Below are positions 6,187 through 13,803 of a stretch of 13,994 nucleotides of DNA, piece by piece (the first letter of the stretch is position 1; every line of letters starts with the position of its first letter). Below the pieces are notes generated by a model, which saw nothing but the letters and a program-made list of their open reading frames with translations, had not been told where the DNA came from and made no database searches. Both the position numbers and the translations under genes were made by a program. The stretch covers positions 1 to 13,994 of the forward strand of contig USAY01000043.1 of assembly GCA_900552755.1 (NCBI GenBank), written 5' to 3'. The DNA is from an uncultured Collinsella sp. Lineage in GTDB: Bacteria; Actinomycetota; Coriobacteriia; Coriobacteriales; Coriobacteriaceae.

Positions 6187-7122
6187 CTAGGCTTTTTTGG
6201 GTTTGTTGACGATGATGATGCCGCCGCAGACCAACAACAGGGCAACGATGACGGTAACGGGGCTCGTGCCAGCGCCCTCGCCGAGCAGCAGTGCGCTCAA
6301 CAGCACGCCAAAGACCGGGTTCATAAAGCCAAAGACCGACACGCGGCTGACGGGGTTGACGGCGAGCAGGCGGGACCACAGCGAGTACGCGACGGCGGAG
6401 ATAAGCGCCATGTAGATGATGAGCGCGATGGCGGGGGCGACTTCGGTGGGGGACAATGTGCCGCCCATCAAAAAGCCGATGGCGGTGAGGACCAGGCCGC
6501 CGACTAAAAACTGCCAGCCGGCAAGCAAAACACCGTCGTGCTTGCGCGAGAAGATGCCGATCAGGCAGGTCGAAAGAGCGCCCGCGACAGTGGAGGCTAG
6601 GATAAAGCCCTCGCCATCGAGCGTGAAGCCAAAGGTGCCATCTGCGCCCGAAAGGTTGACAAGCGCGACGCCGGCAAAGCCCAACACGCAGCCAAGCACC
6701 TTGGCCGTATTGAGCTTCTCGGTGCGAAATGCCAGGGCGGCAAAGAGGATTGCGAGGAAGTTGGCGCTGGCCTCGATGATGGAGCTCGACATGGCACTGG
6801 CGCGCGAGAGTCCCAGGTAGAAAAAGAAGTACTGCCCGATAGTCTGGAAGAGCGACAAGACAAAGATGGGCTTGATGTCGCGCGCTTGCGGTACGAGGGG
6901 GCGGCGTTGGGCCGCGCTCATCCCAACGATAACCAGGACGCCGGCAAGCGTAAAGCGTAAACCTGCAAAGAGCAGCTGCGAAGCGCTATCGTGCGCCGGG
7001 ATACCAAAGAGTGCGTAGCCGATCTTGATGCAGGGAAAGGCCGATCCCCAGAGTGCACAGCAAACAAGACAGCCCAGGATGAGTCCGGGCAGGGTGGCGA
7101 GATACGGCTTGCGGCTTTCCAT
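6187..7122 (-). CDS. EamA/DMT-family transporter
   Basis: This 311-residue protein has about ten hydrophobic helices arranged as two EamA repeats (about residues 13-140 and 165-305), the standard layout of drug/metabolite transporter exporters. Typical elements are ALWGSAFPCIKIG in helix 1, FFFYLGLSRASAMSSSIIEASANFLAILFAALAF in the first repeat (positions about 95-130), and VSVFGFMNPVFGVLLSALLLGE in the second. The substrate cannot be assigned; relatives export amino acids, metabolites or drugs. I chose the ATG at 7120-7122 because AGGAAGGA lies just upstream; a longer in-frame start at 7281 would run back through the terminator and into the purL end. Transcription is either read-through from purL past a strong terminator or starts at a candidate promoter at 7202-7207. 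Confidence 0.88.
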   Translation of the reverse strand: MESRKPYLATLPGLILGCLVCCALWGSAFPCIKIGYALFGIPAHDSASQLLFAGLRFTLAGVLVIVGMSAAQRRPLVPQARDIKPIFVLSLFQTIGQYFFFYLGLSRASAMSSSIIEASANFLAILFAALAFRTEKLNTAKVLGCVLGFAGVALVNLSGADGTFGFTLDGEGFILASTVAGALSTCLIGIFSRKHDGVLLAGWQFLVGGLVLTAIGFLMGGTLSPTEVAPAIALIIYMALISAVAYSLWSRLLAVNPVSRVSVFGFMNPVFGVLLSALLLGEGAGTSPVTVIVALLLVCGGIIIVNKPKKA

Positions 7123-7146
7123 GATGTCCTTCCTACATGCGCGAAG

Positions 7147-7185
7147 CAAAAAAAGAACCCGCCACCGGATGTGTCGGTGGCGGGT
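7147..7185 (-). terminator. Strong intrinsic terminator after purL, in the leader of the EamA gene
   Basis: ACCCGCCACCG (7157-7167) and CGGTGGCGGGT (7175-7185) form an 11-bp perfect stem with a 7-base loop. On the minus strand the stem is followed by TTCTTTTTTTG (T-run at 7148-7154). It lies 37 bases past the purL stop and ends only 25 bases before the EamA ATG, so it may also act as an attenuator for EamA. Confidence 0.9.
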
Positions 7186-7190
7186 GTTGT

Positions 7191-7217
7191 TACCCGAAGG
7201 GATTGTACCCGATGGGA
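7191..7217 (-). repeat. Tandem 12-bp repeat flanking a candidate -10 for the EamA gene
   Basis: TACCCGAAGGGA (7191-7202) and TACCCGATGGGA (7206-7217) are direct copies with one mismatch, separated by TTG; each carries a CCC/GGG mini-dyad. On the minus strand the junction reads TACAAT (7202-7207), a fair -10 hexamer, though I see no good -35. Two equal sites touching a -10 suggest a regulator-binding region. The block lies directly after the purL stop. Confidence 0.4.
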
Positions 7218-7222
7218 AAGGT

Positions 7223-10200
7223 TTAGGCGAAGTAGGCCACGCCACTCTCAAAGATCGGCATGAACTTATCGCCGGGGACATGCTCGGGCACGTTGCGGTA
7301 CAGGTTGTCGCCGCGACGCTCGGCGTGGCCCATCTTGCCCAGGACGCGGCCGTCGGGGCTCGTGATGCCCTCGATGGTCAGTGCGGAGCCGTTGGGGTTG
7401 ACGGAAAGATCCATGCTCGGCTTGCCGTCCTCGCCCACGTACTGCGTGGCGACCTGGCCGTTGGCGATGAGCTGGGCGAGCACCTCGTCGTTGGCGACAA
7501 AGCGGCCCTCGCCGTGGCTGATGGCGACGGTGTAGGGGTCGTCGAGGCTGCACTGCGACAACCACGGGGACAGGTTGGACGAGATGCGGGTGCGCACCAG
7601 ACGGCTCTGGTGGCGGCCGATGGTGTTGAACGTCAGCGTGGGCGCATCGGGCGTGGCGTCGACGATATCACCGTAGGGCACCAGGCCGAGCTTGACCAGG
7701 GCCTGGAAGCCGTTGCAGATGCCCAGCATCAAGCCATCGCGGGCCTTGAGCAGGTCGCGGACGGCCTCGGTGACCTCGGGGGCGCGGAAGAACGCCGTGA
7801 TGAACTTGGCGGAGCCGTCGGGCTCGTCGCCGCCCGAGAAGCCGCCGGGGATCATGACGATCTGGCTCTGGCGAATGCGGCGGGCGAGCTCGTGGGTGCT
7901 CTCGGCGACGGCCTCGGGCGTGAGGTTGTTGATCACGAAGGTGTCGGCCTCGGCACCGGCGGCGCGGAAGGCGCGGGCGCTGTCGTACTCGCAGTTGTTG
8001 CCGGGGAACACGGGGATGATCACGCGCGGGCGGGCGATCTTGGCGCCGCCGTACACATGGATATCCTTGGCGCGGAAGTCGATGGTTTCGACCTCGACGG
8101 TCTCGCCGGCGCTGCGGTAGGCAAAGACGCTCTCGATGCCGCTCTCCCAGGCCTCCTGGAGCTCGGAGAGCTCGATGACCTCGGAGCCGGTGTCGATGAC
8201 ATAGCCCTCGACGGTGGTGCCCAGGGGCTCGACGACAACGCCGTCGGCGACTTCGGGCAGCTCGGCGTTCTCGGCGAGCTCGACGATAAAGCTGCCGTAG
8301 AGCGGGGTGAAGAGGCTCTCCACGTCCACATCCTCGGCAAGCTCGATACCGATCTGGTTGCCGACGCACATCTTAAAGAGGCTCTCGGCGCCGCAGCCGT
8401 AGCCGGGCGTGGAGATGGCCAGGGCGTCACCGGTGCCGGTGAGCGCCTCGACGGCGTCGAACGCTGCGAGCAGCTGCTGGGCGTCGGGTCGGTAGTCCTC
8501 GCCGTAGGTGGCGGGGGCGATACGGACGACGCGGTGCGTCAGGCCCTTGAACTCGGGGGAGACGGCGCGGGCCGCCTTGCCCACGGCCACAGCGAAGCTG
8601 ATCAGGGTCGGCGGAACGTTGAGCTCGCCGGCCTCGTCCTCAAACGAGCCGCTCATGGAATCCTTGCCGCCGATGGCACCGGCGCCAAGGTCGACCTGAG
8701 CCATGAGGGCACCCAGGACGGCCGCCATGGGCTTGCCCCAGCGCTCGGCCTCGGTGCGCAGGCGCTCGAAGTACTCCTGGAAGGAGAGGTAGGCGCGCTT
8801 GTGCTCAAAGCCTGCGGCCACGAGCTTGGCGATGGACTCGACCACGGACAGGTAGGCGCCCGCAAACTGGTCGGCTTCCATCAGGTAGGGGTTGAAGCCC
8901 CATGCCATGGCGCTCGCCGTGGTGGTCTCGCCGTCCACGGGGAACTTGGCGACCATGGCCGAGCTCGGGGTGAGCTGCGTCTTGCCGCCAAAGGGCATGA
9001 GCACGGTCGCGGCGCCGATGGTGGAGTCGAAGCGCTCGGACAGGCCCTTGTTGGAGGCGACGTTGAGGTCGGTGACGAGCGAGGTCATGCGCTCGGCAAG
9101 CGTGGTGCCGGCCCAGCTGGGCTGCCACACGCTGCGGGCGCACACGTGGGCGACCTGGTGCTTGGGCGCACCGTTGGAGTTGAGGAACTCGCGGGACAGG
9201 TCGACGATGGCAACACCGTTCCATGCCATGCGCATGCGCGGCTCGGCGGTAACCTCGGCGATAACGGTCGCCTCCAGGTTCTCCTCGGCGGCGTAGCCCA
9301 TGAACTCCTCGACGTCACCGTCGGCGACGGCGCAGGCCATGCGCTCCTGGGACTCGGAGATGGCGAGCTCGGTGCCGTCCAGGCCGTCGTACTTCTTGGT
9401 CACGGTGTCCAGGTCGACATACAGGCCGTCGGCAAGCTCGCCCACGGCGACCGAGACGCCGCCGGCGCCAAAGTCGTTGCAGCGCTTGATCAGGCGGCAG
9501 GCGTCGCCGCGGCGGAACAGGCGCTGCAGCTTACGCTCGACCGGGGCGTTGCCCTTCTGGACCTCGGCGCCCGAGGTCTCGATGGACTCGGTGTTCTGGG
9601 TCTTGGAGGAGCCGGTGGCACCGCCGATGCCGTCACGGCCGGTACGGCCGCCCAGCAGGATGATCTTGTCGGTGGGGGCGGGGCACTCGCGGCGCACGTG
9701 GTTGGCCGGGGTGGCGCCCACGACGGCGCCGACTTCCATGCGCTTGGCCACGTAGCCGGGGTGATAGAGCTCGTTGACCTGGCCAGTGGCAAGGCCGATC
9801 TGGTTGCCGTAGCTGGAGTAGCCGGCGGCAGCGGTGGTCACGAGCTTGCGCTGCGGCAGCTTGCCCTCGAGCGTCTCGGAAACGGGGACGGTGGGGTCGC
9901 CGGCGCCGGTGACGCGCATGGCCTGGTACACGTAGCTACGGCCCGAGAGCGGGTCGCGGATGGCGCCGCCCACGCAGGTGGCGGCACCGCCGAAGGGCTC
10001 GATCTCGGTCGGGTGGTTGTGGGTCTCGTTCTTAAACAGGAACAGCCAGTCCTGCTCCTCGCCGTCGACATCGACCTTCACCTTGACGGTGCAGGCGTTG
10101 ATCTCTTCGGACTCGTCGACATCGGTCATGACGCCGGTCTTCTTAAGGTACTTGGCGCCGATGGTGCCCATGTCCATGAGGCAGACGGGCTTGGCGTCGC

Positions 10201-10969
10201 GACCGAGCTCGTGGCGCATCTCCATGTAGCGGTCGAAGGCCTGCTGCACCACGGCGTCGTCGATCGTCACGTCGTCCAGGACGGTGCCGAAGGTGGTGTG
10301 GCGGCAGTGGTCGGACCAGTAGGTATCGATCACGCGGATCTCGGTGATGGTGGGGTCGCGATCCTCATCGCGGAAGTACTGCTGGCAGAAGGCGATGTCT
10401 GCTTCGTCCATGGCAAGGCCGCGCTCGGCGATTAAGGCGGCAAGGCCGGCCTCATCGAGCTCGCGGAAGCCGTCGAGCACCTCGACGGGCTGGGGCTCGG
10501 GGGTCTCCATGTGCAGCGTCTCGGGCAGATCGAGCGAGGCGATACGGGCCTCGACGGGGTTCACCACGTAGTGCTTGATGGCCTCGATGGCAGCCTCGTC
10601 CAAGTCGCCCGAAATCATGTAGACCTTGGCGGAGCGCACGGCGGGGCGCTCGCCCTGGCTGATGAGCTGCACGCACTCGCTGGCGGAGTCGGCGCGCTGG
10701 TCAAACTGGCCAGGCAGGAATTCGACGGCAAAGACGGCGCCATCGCTTGCGGGGAGCTCGTCATAGGTCACATCGACCTGGGGCTCGCTAAAGACGGTCG
10801 GCACGCAGGAGCGGAAGAGCTCCTCGTCGATGCCCTCGACGTCGTAGCGGTTGATGATCCTCAGGGCCTCGATGCCCTGAATGCCGAGAATCTCGGTCAG
10901 CTCGCCCTTGAGCTGCTGAGCCTCGACGTCGAACCCGGGTTTCTTCTCCACGTAGATACGAGAGACCAT
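7223..10969 (-). CDS. purL: Phosphoribosylformylglycinamidine (FGAM) synthase, single-chain form with glutaminase domain
   Basis: The enzyme converts FGAR, glutamine and ATP to FGAM, the fourth step of de novo purine synthesis, in the cytoplasm. At 1,248 residues it is the long form that fuses PurS-like, synthetase and PurQ-like glutaminase parts. Landmarks: SDHCRHTTFGT near 220 (start of the synthetase core), GGRTGRDGIGGATGSSKTQN near 435-455, NDFGAGGVSVAVGELADG near 495, and the class I glutaminase domain from about 978 (VIIPVFPGNNCEYDSARAF). The apparent triad is Cys1085 in GICNGFQAL with His1215 and Glu1217 in MGHAERR, so the ammonia-producing half looks functional. The start at 10967-10969 follows AGGAAGG nine bases upstream. 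It appears monocistronic, with its own terminator, divergent from the antiporter; no other purine genes are in the window. Confidence 0.96.
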   Translation of the reverse strand: MVSRIYVEKKPGFDVEAQQLKGELTEILGIQGIEALRIINRYDVEGIDEELFRSCVPTVFSEPQVDVTYDELPASDGAVFAVEFLPGQFDQRADSASECVQLISQGERPAVRSAKVYMISGDLDEAAIEAIKHYVVNPVEARIASLDLPETLHMETPEPQPVEVLDGFRELDEAGLAALIAERGLAMDEADIAFCQQYFRDEDRDPTITEIRVIDTYWSDHCRHTTFGTVLDDVTIDDAVVQQAFDRYMEMRHELGRDAKPVCLMDMGTIGAKYLKKTGVMTDVDESEEINACTVKVKVDVDGEEQDWLFLFKNETHNHPTEIEPFGGAATCVGGAIRDPLSGRSYVYQAMRVTGAGDPTVPVSETLEGKLPQRKLVTTAAAGYSSYGNQIGLATGQVNELYHPGYVAKRMEVGAVVGATPANHVRRECPAPTDKIILLGGRTGRDGIGGATGSSKTQNTESIETSGAEVQKGNAPVERKLQRLFRRGDACRLIKRCNDFGAGGVSVAVGELADGLYVDLDTVTKKYDGLDGTELAISESQERMACAVADGDVEEFMGYAAEENLEATVIAEVTAEPRMRMAWNGVAIVDLSREFLNSNGAPKHQVAHVCARSVWQPSWAGTTLAERMTSLVTDLNVASNKGLSERFDSTIGAATVLMPFGGKTQLTPSSAMVAKFPVDGETTTASAMAWGFNPYLMEADQFAGAYLSVVESIAKLVAAGFEHKRAYLSFQEYFERLRTEAERWGKPMAAVLGALMAQVDLGAGAIGGKDSMSGSFEDEAGELNVPPTLISFAVAVGKAARAVSPEFKGLTHRVVRIAPATYGEDYRPDAQQLLAAFDAVEALTGTGDALAISTPGYGCGAESLFKMCVGNQIGIELAEDVDVESLFTPLYGSFIVELAENAELPEVADGVVVEPLGTTVEGYVIDTGSEVIELSELQEAWESGIESVFAYRSAGETVEVETIDFRAKDIHVYGGAKIARPRVIIPVFPGNNCEYDSARAFRAAGAEADTFVINNLTPEAVAESTHELARRIRQSQIVMIPGGFSGGDEPDGSAKFITAFFRAPEVTEAVRDLLKARDGLMLGICNGFQALVKLGLVPYGDIVDATPDAPTLTFNTIGRHQSRLVRTRISSNLSPWLSQCSLDDPYTVAISHGEGRFVANDEVLAQLIANGQVATQYVGEDGKPSMDLSVNPNGSALTIEGITSPDGRVLGKMGHAERRGDNLYRNVPEHVPGDKFMPIFESGVAYFA

Positions 10970-11117
10970 TGGTTCCTGCCTTCCTGATCGGTTGGGCGTA
11001 CGGTACGGTATGTGGCAGCGGTCGGTTTACGGGGCAAGCCTCGCGGTCGCCTTGAGCCACATGTTTGTAAACCTCACTATGATACGACAGCTCGCGGCGC
11101 GTTGAGGACGGCGAGGG

Positions 11118-11126
11118 TGCTACAGT
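11118..11126 (+). promoter_or_regulatory. Candidate extended -10 promoter for the antiporter gene
   Basis: TGCTACAGT combines an extended -10 (TGn) with TACAGT, 27 bases before the ATG. A TTGAGG at 11102-11107 is only 13 bases upstream of the hexamer, too short for a standard -35. AGAGAAAGG before the ATG is the likely ribosome binding site. A separate minus-strand purL promoter in this 184-base spacer could not be identified with confidence. Confidence 0.4.
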
Positions 11127-11153
11127 GGGGCTCAAACAAGAGAAAGGCATCAC

Positions 11154-12716
11154 ATGGCATTCGTTTCGCTCGCCATCATCGCACTCGTGGCCTTTGCAAG
11201 CCCCTTCATCGCCTCGGCGATTCCCAGAAAGCCCATTCCCGAGACGGTCTTTTTGCTCGTGCTCGGCGCGGTGCTGGGACCCCATATGCTCGGCGTCATC
11301 CATGTAGATGCCGAGGTCTCGCTGGTGTCCGAGCTCGGTCTGGCCTTTTTGTTCCTGCTTGCCGGCTTTGAGATCGATCCCAAGAGCATCACGGGCGTCG
11401 AGGGCCGCTACGGCTTGGCGACGTGGGTCGTCACGTTTGGTATCGCCTGGCTTGCTGTGCGCTTTACCCCGTGGTTCTCGGTCAGTCATTTCGACGGTAT
11501 CGCCGTGACGCTTGCCCTCACTTCCACGGCGCTCGGCACGCTCGTACCCATCATGCGTGAGCGCTCGCTCACTGGCACGCGTGTGGGCGACTCCATCCTT
11601 GCCTATGGCACGTGGGGAGAGCTCGGTCCCGTGCTCGCCATGTCGGTGCTGCTGTCTGCCCGCACTGGCATCCAAACGCTCGTAATCCTTGGCTTGTTTG
11701 CGGTGGTTTGCGTGTTGCTTGCCGTGGTCCCGAGCCGCTCCAAGCGCGTCGGCAGCCGTTTCTTTGCGTTTGTCGAGGAGCGCGCCGATACCACGTCGCA
11801 GACCTTCGTGCGCCTGACGGTGCTCATCCTGGTCACACTCGTGGCGTTCTCGGCCGTCTTTGATCTCGACATCGTGTTGGGTTCTTTTGCCGCCGGCTTT
11901 GTCCTGCGCTACATCATCCCCGAGGGTAACCATACGCTCGAGACCAAGCTCGATGGCCTGGCCTACGGCTTTTTGATTCCGGTGTTCTTTACCGTATCGG
12001 GCGCAAAGATCGACCTGACGGCCGTGGCGTCGCGCCCGGGCTTGCTTGCGGGCTTTATCGTGGCGTTGCTGATTATTCGTGCCGTGCCCATTCTTATCTC
12101 TATGAGCATTTGTCCTGCGACGCGCGATGTGTCGGCGTATGGCCGCATTACCGTGGCTCTGTACTGCACCACGGCCCTGCCGATCATCGTTGCCGTGACA
12201 AGCGTTGCCGTCAACGCGGGCGCGCTGTCGCAAGATATTGCGTCGGTCATGGTTGCCGCCGGTGCCATCACAGTGTTCTTGATGCCATTGCTCGCGCAGC
12301 TCTTCTACCGCGTGGTCGATGCTGCGCCGGTCGCCGCCGTGGCAGAGGTTGCCGAGCATCCATCCGATGCGCTCGACATCCTGCGCGCCCACCACGACCT
12401 AGCGAGCTTGCTCGCGCGCGAGCATGAGCTGCTGACTTCGCATGGTCATGGTCGCGTATTCGAGGGCCTGCCTACGCTCGATACGATTGCCGAGCGTCTT
12501 TCCGCCGAGGCGGCGAGCGGCCACATCGATGCCCGCATCGTGGACGCGGCGCACCTGCTTGCCGATAAGACTTACGGCGACGAGATCGACCCCGGCAAGC
12601 TCACCCCGCGCGAGCGCCGTCGCCTGGAGCGCGCCAAGCTCGCCGTGCGCGAATACCGTCGCCGCATGCTGGAACTCTATGCGCGCGATGAAGCCCAGGA
12701 CGACGACGGCAAGTAG
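11154..12716 (+). CDS. CPA2-family cation/proton antiporter with cytoplasmic C-terminal extension
   Basis: This 520-residue protein begins with about twelve membrane helices (residues 1-390) of the Na+/H+ exchanger fold. Visible elements include IPRKPIPETVFLLVLGAVLGP, ELGLAFLFLLAGFEID, TLALTSTALGTLVPIMRE and VFDLDIVLGSFAAGFVLRY, then FLIPVFFTVSGAKID. The position usually holding the ion-binding Asp of the QD/DD motif appears to be Glu156 in GTWGELGP. The last 130 residues are hydrophilic, with a basic RERRRLERAKLAVREYRRR helix; no RCK/TrkA-N nucleotide-binding fold is apparent, unlike KefB or KefC. It probably exchanges Na+ or K+ for protons in pH or ion balance; the ion is not determinable. 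It is monocistronic, divergent from purL, and ends before a bidirectional hairpin. Confidence 0.87.
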   Translation: MAFVSLAIIALVAFASPFIASAIPRKPIPETVFLLVLGAVLGPHMLGVIHVDAEVSLVSELGLAFLFLLAGFEIDPKSITGVEGRYGLATWVVTFGIAWLAVRFTPWFSVSHFDGIAVTLALTSTALGTLVPIMRERSLTGTRVGDSILAYGTWGELGPVLAMSVLLSARTGIQTLVILGLFAVVCVLLAVVPSRSKRVGSRFFAFVEERADTTSQTFVRLTVLILVTLVAFSAVFDLDIVLGSFAAGFVLRYIIPEGNHTLETKLDGLAYGFLIPVFFTVSGAKIDLTAVASRPGLLAGFIVALLIIRAVPILISMSICPATRDVSAYGRITVALYCTTALPIIVAVTSVAVNAGALSQDIASVMVAAGAITVFLMPLLAQLFYRVVDAAPVAAVAEVAEHPSDALDILRAHHDLASLLAREHELLTSHGHGRVFEGLPTLDTIAERLSAEAASGHIDARIVDAAHLLADKTYGDEIDPGKLTPRERRRLERAKLAVREYRRRMLELYARDEAQDDDGK

Positions 12717-12754
12717 CAAGGAATGTCGGGATACGGGTTCCGTTCAAATAATAG

Positions 12755-12795
12755 AAGGCGCGCTGCCTGCGGTTGATGCAGACAGCGCGCCTTTT
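12755..12795. terminator. Bidirectional intrinsic terminator between antiporter and SDR genes
   Basis: AAGGCGCGCTGCCTGC (12755-12770) pairs with GCAGACAGCGCGCCTT (12778-12793) with one mismatch around a 7-base loop. On the plus strand TTTT follows (12792-12795), 39 bases after the antiporter stop. On the minus strand the stem is followed by TTCTATTATTTG, 45 bases after the dehydrogenase stop. It probably serves both convergent genes. Confidence 0.8.
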
Positions 12796-12837
12796 GCGTT
12801 GGGCCTCGTTGAGGTTCGAAGTCGTGGCTTGCGACCT

Positions 12838-13587
12838 TTAGGAGCGGGCGGCTCCGTCGACGGGGAGCACGGCGCCCGTGACGTAGGAGGACATGTCGCT
12901 CGCCAGGAAAACAAAGGCGTTGGCGACATCCTCGGGCTCGCCCATGCGACCCAGCGGAATGGTGGCGATGATGGGCTTGATGACCTCTTCGGGCAGGTTG
13001 GCGACCATATCGGTCTTGGTCACGCCGGGTGCGACGGCATTGACGCGAATGCCCATGGGGGCGAGCTCGCGCGAGAGCGACTGGACCATGCCGTTGACGG
13101 CAAACTTGGACGTGGGGTAGCCGACACCGGAGGGCTGACCATACTTGGCGACCATCGAGCTCGTGGTGGTGATGGTGCCGCCATGGCCGGCCTCGGTCAT
13201 GATCTTGGCGGCAGCCTGGTGGCCGTTAAAGACGGCGACGACGTTGAGGTCCATAACTTTGGCGAACTCCTCGGCCGTGTAGTTGAGCAGCGGCGAGCGC
13301 TGGGAGATTCCGGCGTTGTTGACGACCGTATCGAGACCGCCCATGTCGGCTGCAGCCTGCGTAAAGGCCTCAGTCACGGCTTCGAGCGAGGTGAGGTCGC
13401 AGGAGCGGCCCCAGACCTTGGTGTCGGGATAGGCGGCTGCCAGCTTCTCAACGGCCGCGTCGGCAGTCTCCTGGCGCGAGCCAAAGACGGTGACGGCAGC
13501 GCCTTCCTCGATAAAACGGCAGGCGATGGCATAGCCGATACCGCGCGTGCCTCCGGTGATGATTGCTTTCTTGCCCTCGAGCAACAT
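12838..13587 (-). CDS. NAD(P)-dependent short-chain dehydrogenase/reductase, BaiA/FabG-like
   Basis: A classical SDR of 249 residues. The cofactor motif TGGTRGIG spans residues 11-18, NNAG is at 90-93, and the catalytic set is Ser144, Tyr157 and Lys161 (SGVGYPTSK). The end, ASDMSSYVTGAVLPVDGAARS, is typical. The length and segments such as FGSRQET, CDLTS, GVGYPTSK, TKTDM and LGRMGEPEDVANAFVFLASD recall BaiA bile-acid 3-alpha-hydroxysteroid dehydrogenases as I remember them. FabG-type 3-oxoacyl-ACP reductase or another alcohol dehydrogenase remains possible, and automatic annotation would likely say SDR family oxidoreductase. The start at 13585-13587 follows AGAGGAAG four bases upstream; a longer frame to 13659 adds 24 unconserved residues. 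The gene stands alone between two terminators. Confidence 0.88.
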   Translation of the reverse strand: MLLEGKKAIITGGTRGIGYAIACRFIEEGAAVTVFGSRQETADAAVEKLAAAYPDTKVWGRSCDLTSLEAVTEAFTQAAADMGGLDTVVNNAGISQRSPLLNYTAEEFAKVMDLNVVAVFNGHQAAAKIMTEAGHGGTITTTSSMVAKYGQPSGVGYPTSKFAVNGMVQSLSRELAPMGIRVNAVAPGVTKTDMVANLPEEVIKPIIATIPLGRMGEPEDVANAFVFLASDMSSYVTGAVLPVDGAARS

Positions 13588-13736
13588 GGTGCTTCCTCTC
13601 ATCGCGGGCGGACATTCGCAGCACAGCGTAGCGGTAGCCGGAATCGGCCGCGTTTGCATATCGGTGAACGGTAGCCCGCGTTATCGATGAGCGGCTTGCG
13701 CAAATATGCTCTGCCGTTGTGCTTAGGGCAGGTGAC

Positions 13737-13770
13737 AAAAGGGCTCCCGTCCCACATCGGACGGGAGCCC
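13737..13770 (-). terminator. Intrinsic terminator after the homoserine dehydrogenase gene
   Basis: GGGCTCCCGTCC (13741-13752) and GGACGGGAGCCC (13759-13770) form a perfect 12-bp stem with a 6-base loop. On the minus strand TTTTGTC follows. It lies 33 bases past the stop of the partial gene and upstream of the dehydrogenase gene, so it separates the two units. Confidence 0.88.
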
Positions 13771-13803
13771 CCTCAAGGCGCGTATTGCTAGGCGAGCGTT
13801 GGG

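Noticed and set aside
7025..10435. A 1,136-codon open frame on the plus strand
   Set aside because: It lies antisense to purL over nearly its whole length. Its translation is a low-complexity run of Gly, Ala, Val, Asp and Leu with no family motif. High-GC codon bias in purL keeps this opposite frame open.
11005..11025. GTACGG repeat in the purL/antiporter spacer as an operator
   Set aside because: It is a short partial repeat of about five bases, too little to separate from chance and not placed against a recognisable promoter.
10788..12395. A 535-codon open frame on the minus strand
   Set aside because: It is antisense to the antiporter and overlaps the purL start. The product is rich in Arg, Asp, Gly and His without any recognisable fold, and it has no ribosome binding site.
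12442..13674. A 410-codon open frame on the plus strand
   Set aside because: It overlaps the antiporter end in another frame, runs through the bidirectional terminator, and is antisense to the well-supported dehydrogenase.
13696..13703. Perfect 8-bp palindrome TTGCGCAA upstream of the dehydrogenase
   Set aside because: Eight bases are expected by chance at this scale. The flanks do not extend the symmetry and no promoter could be aligned to it.
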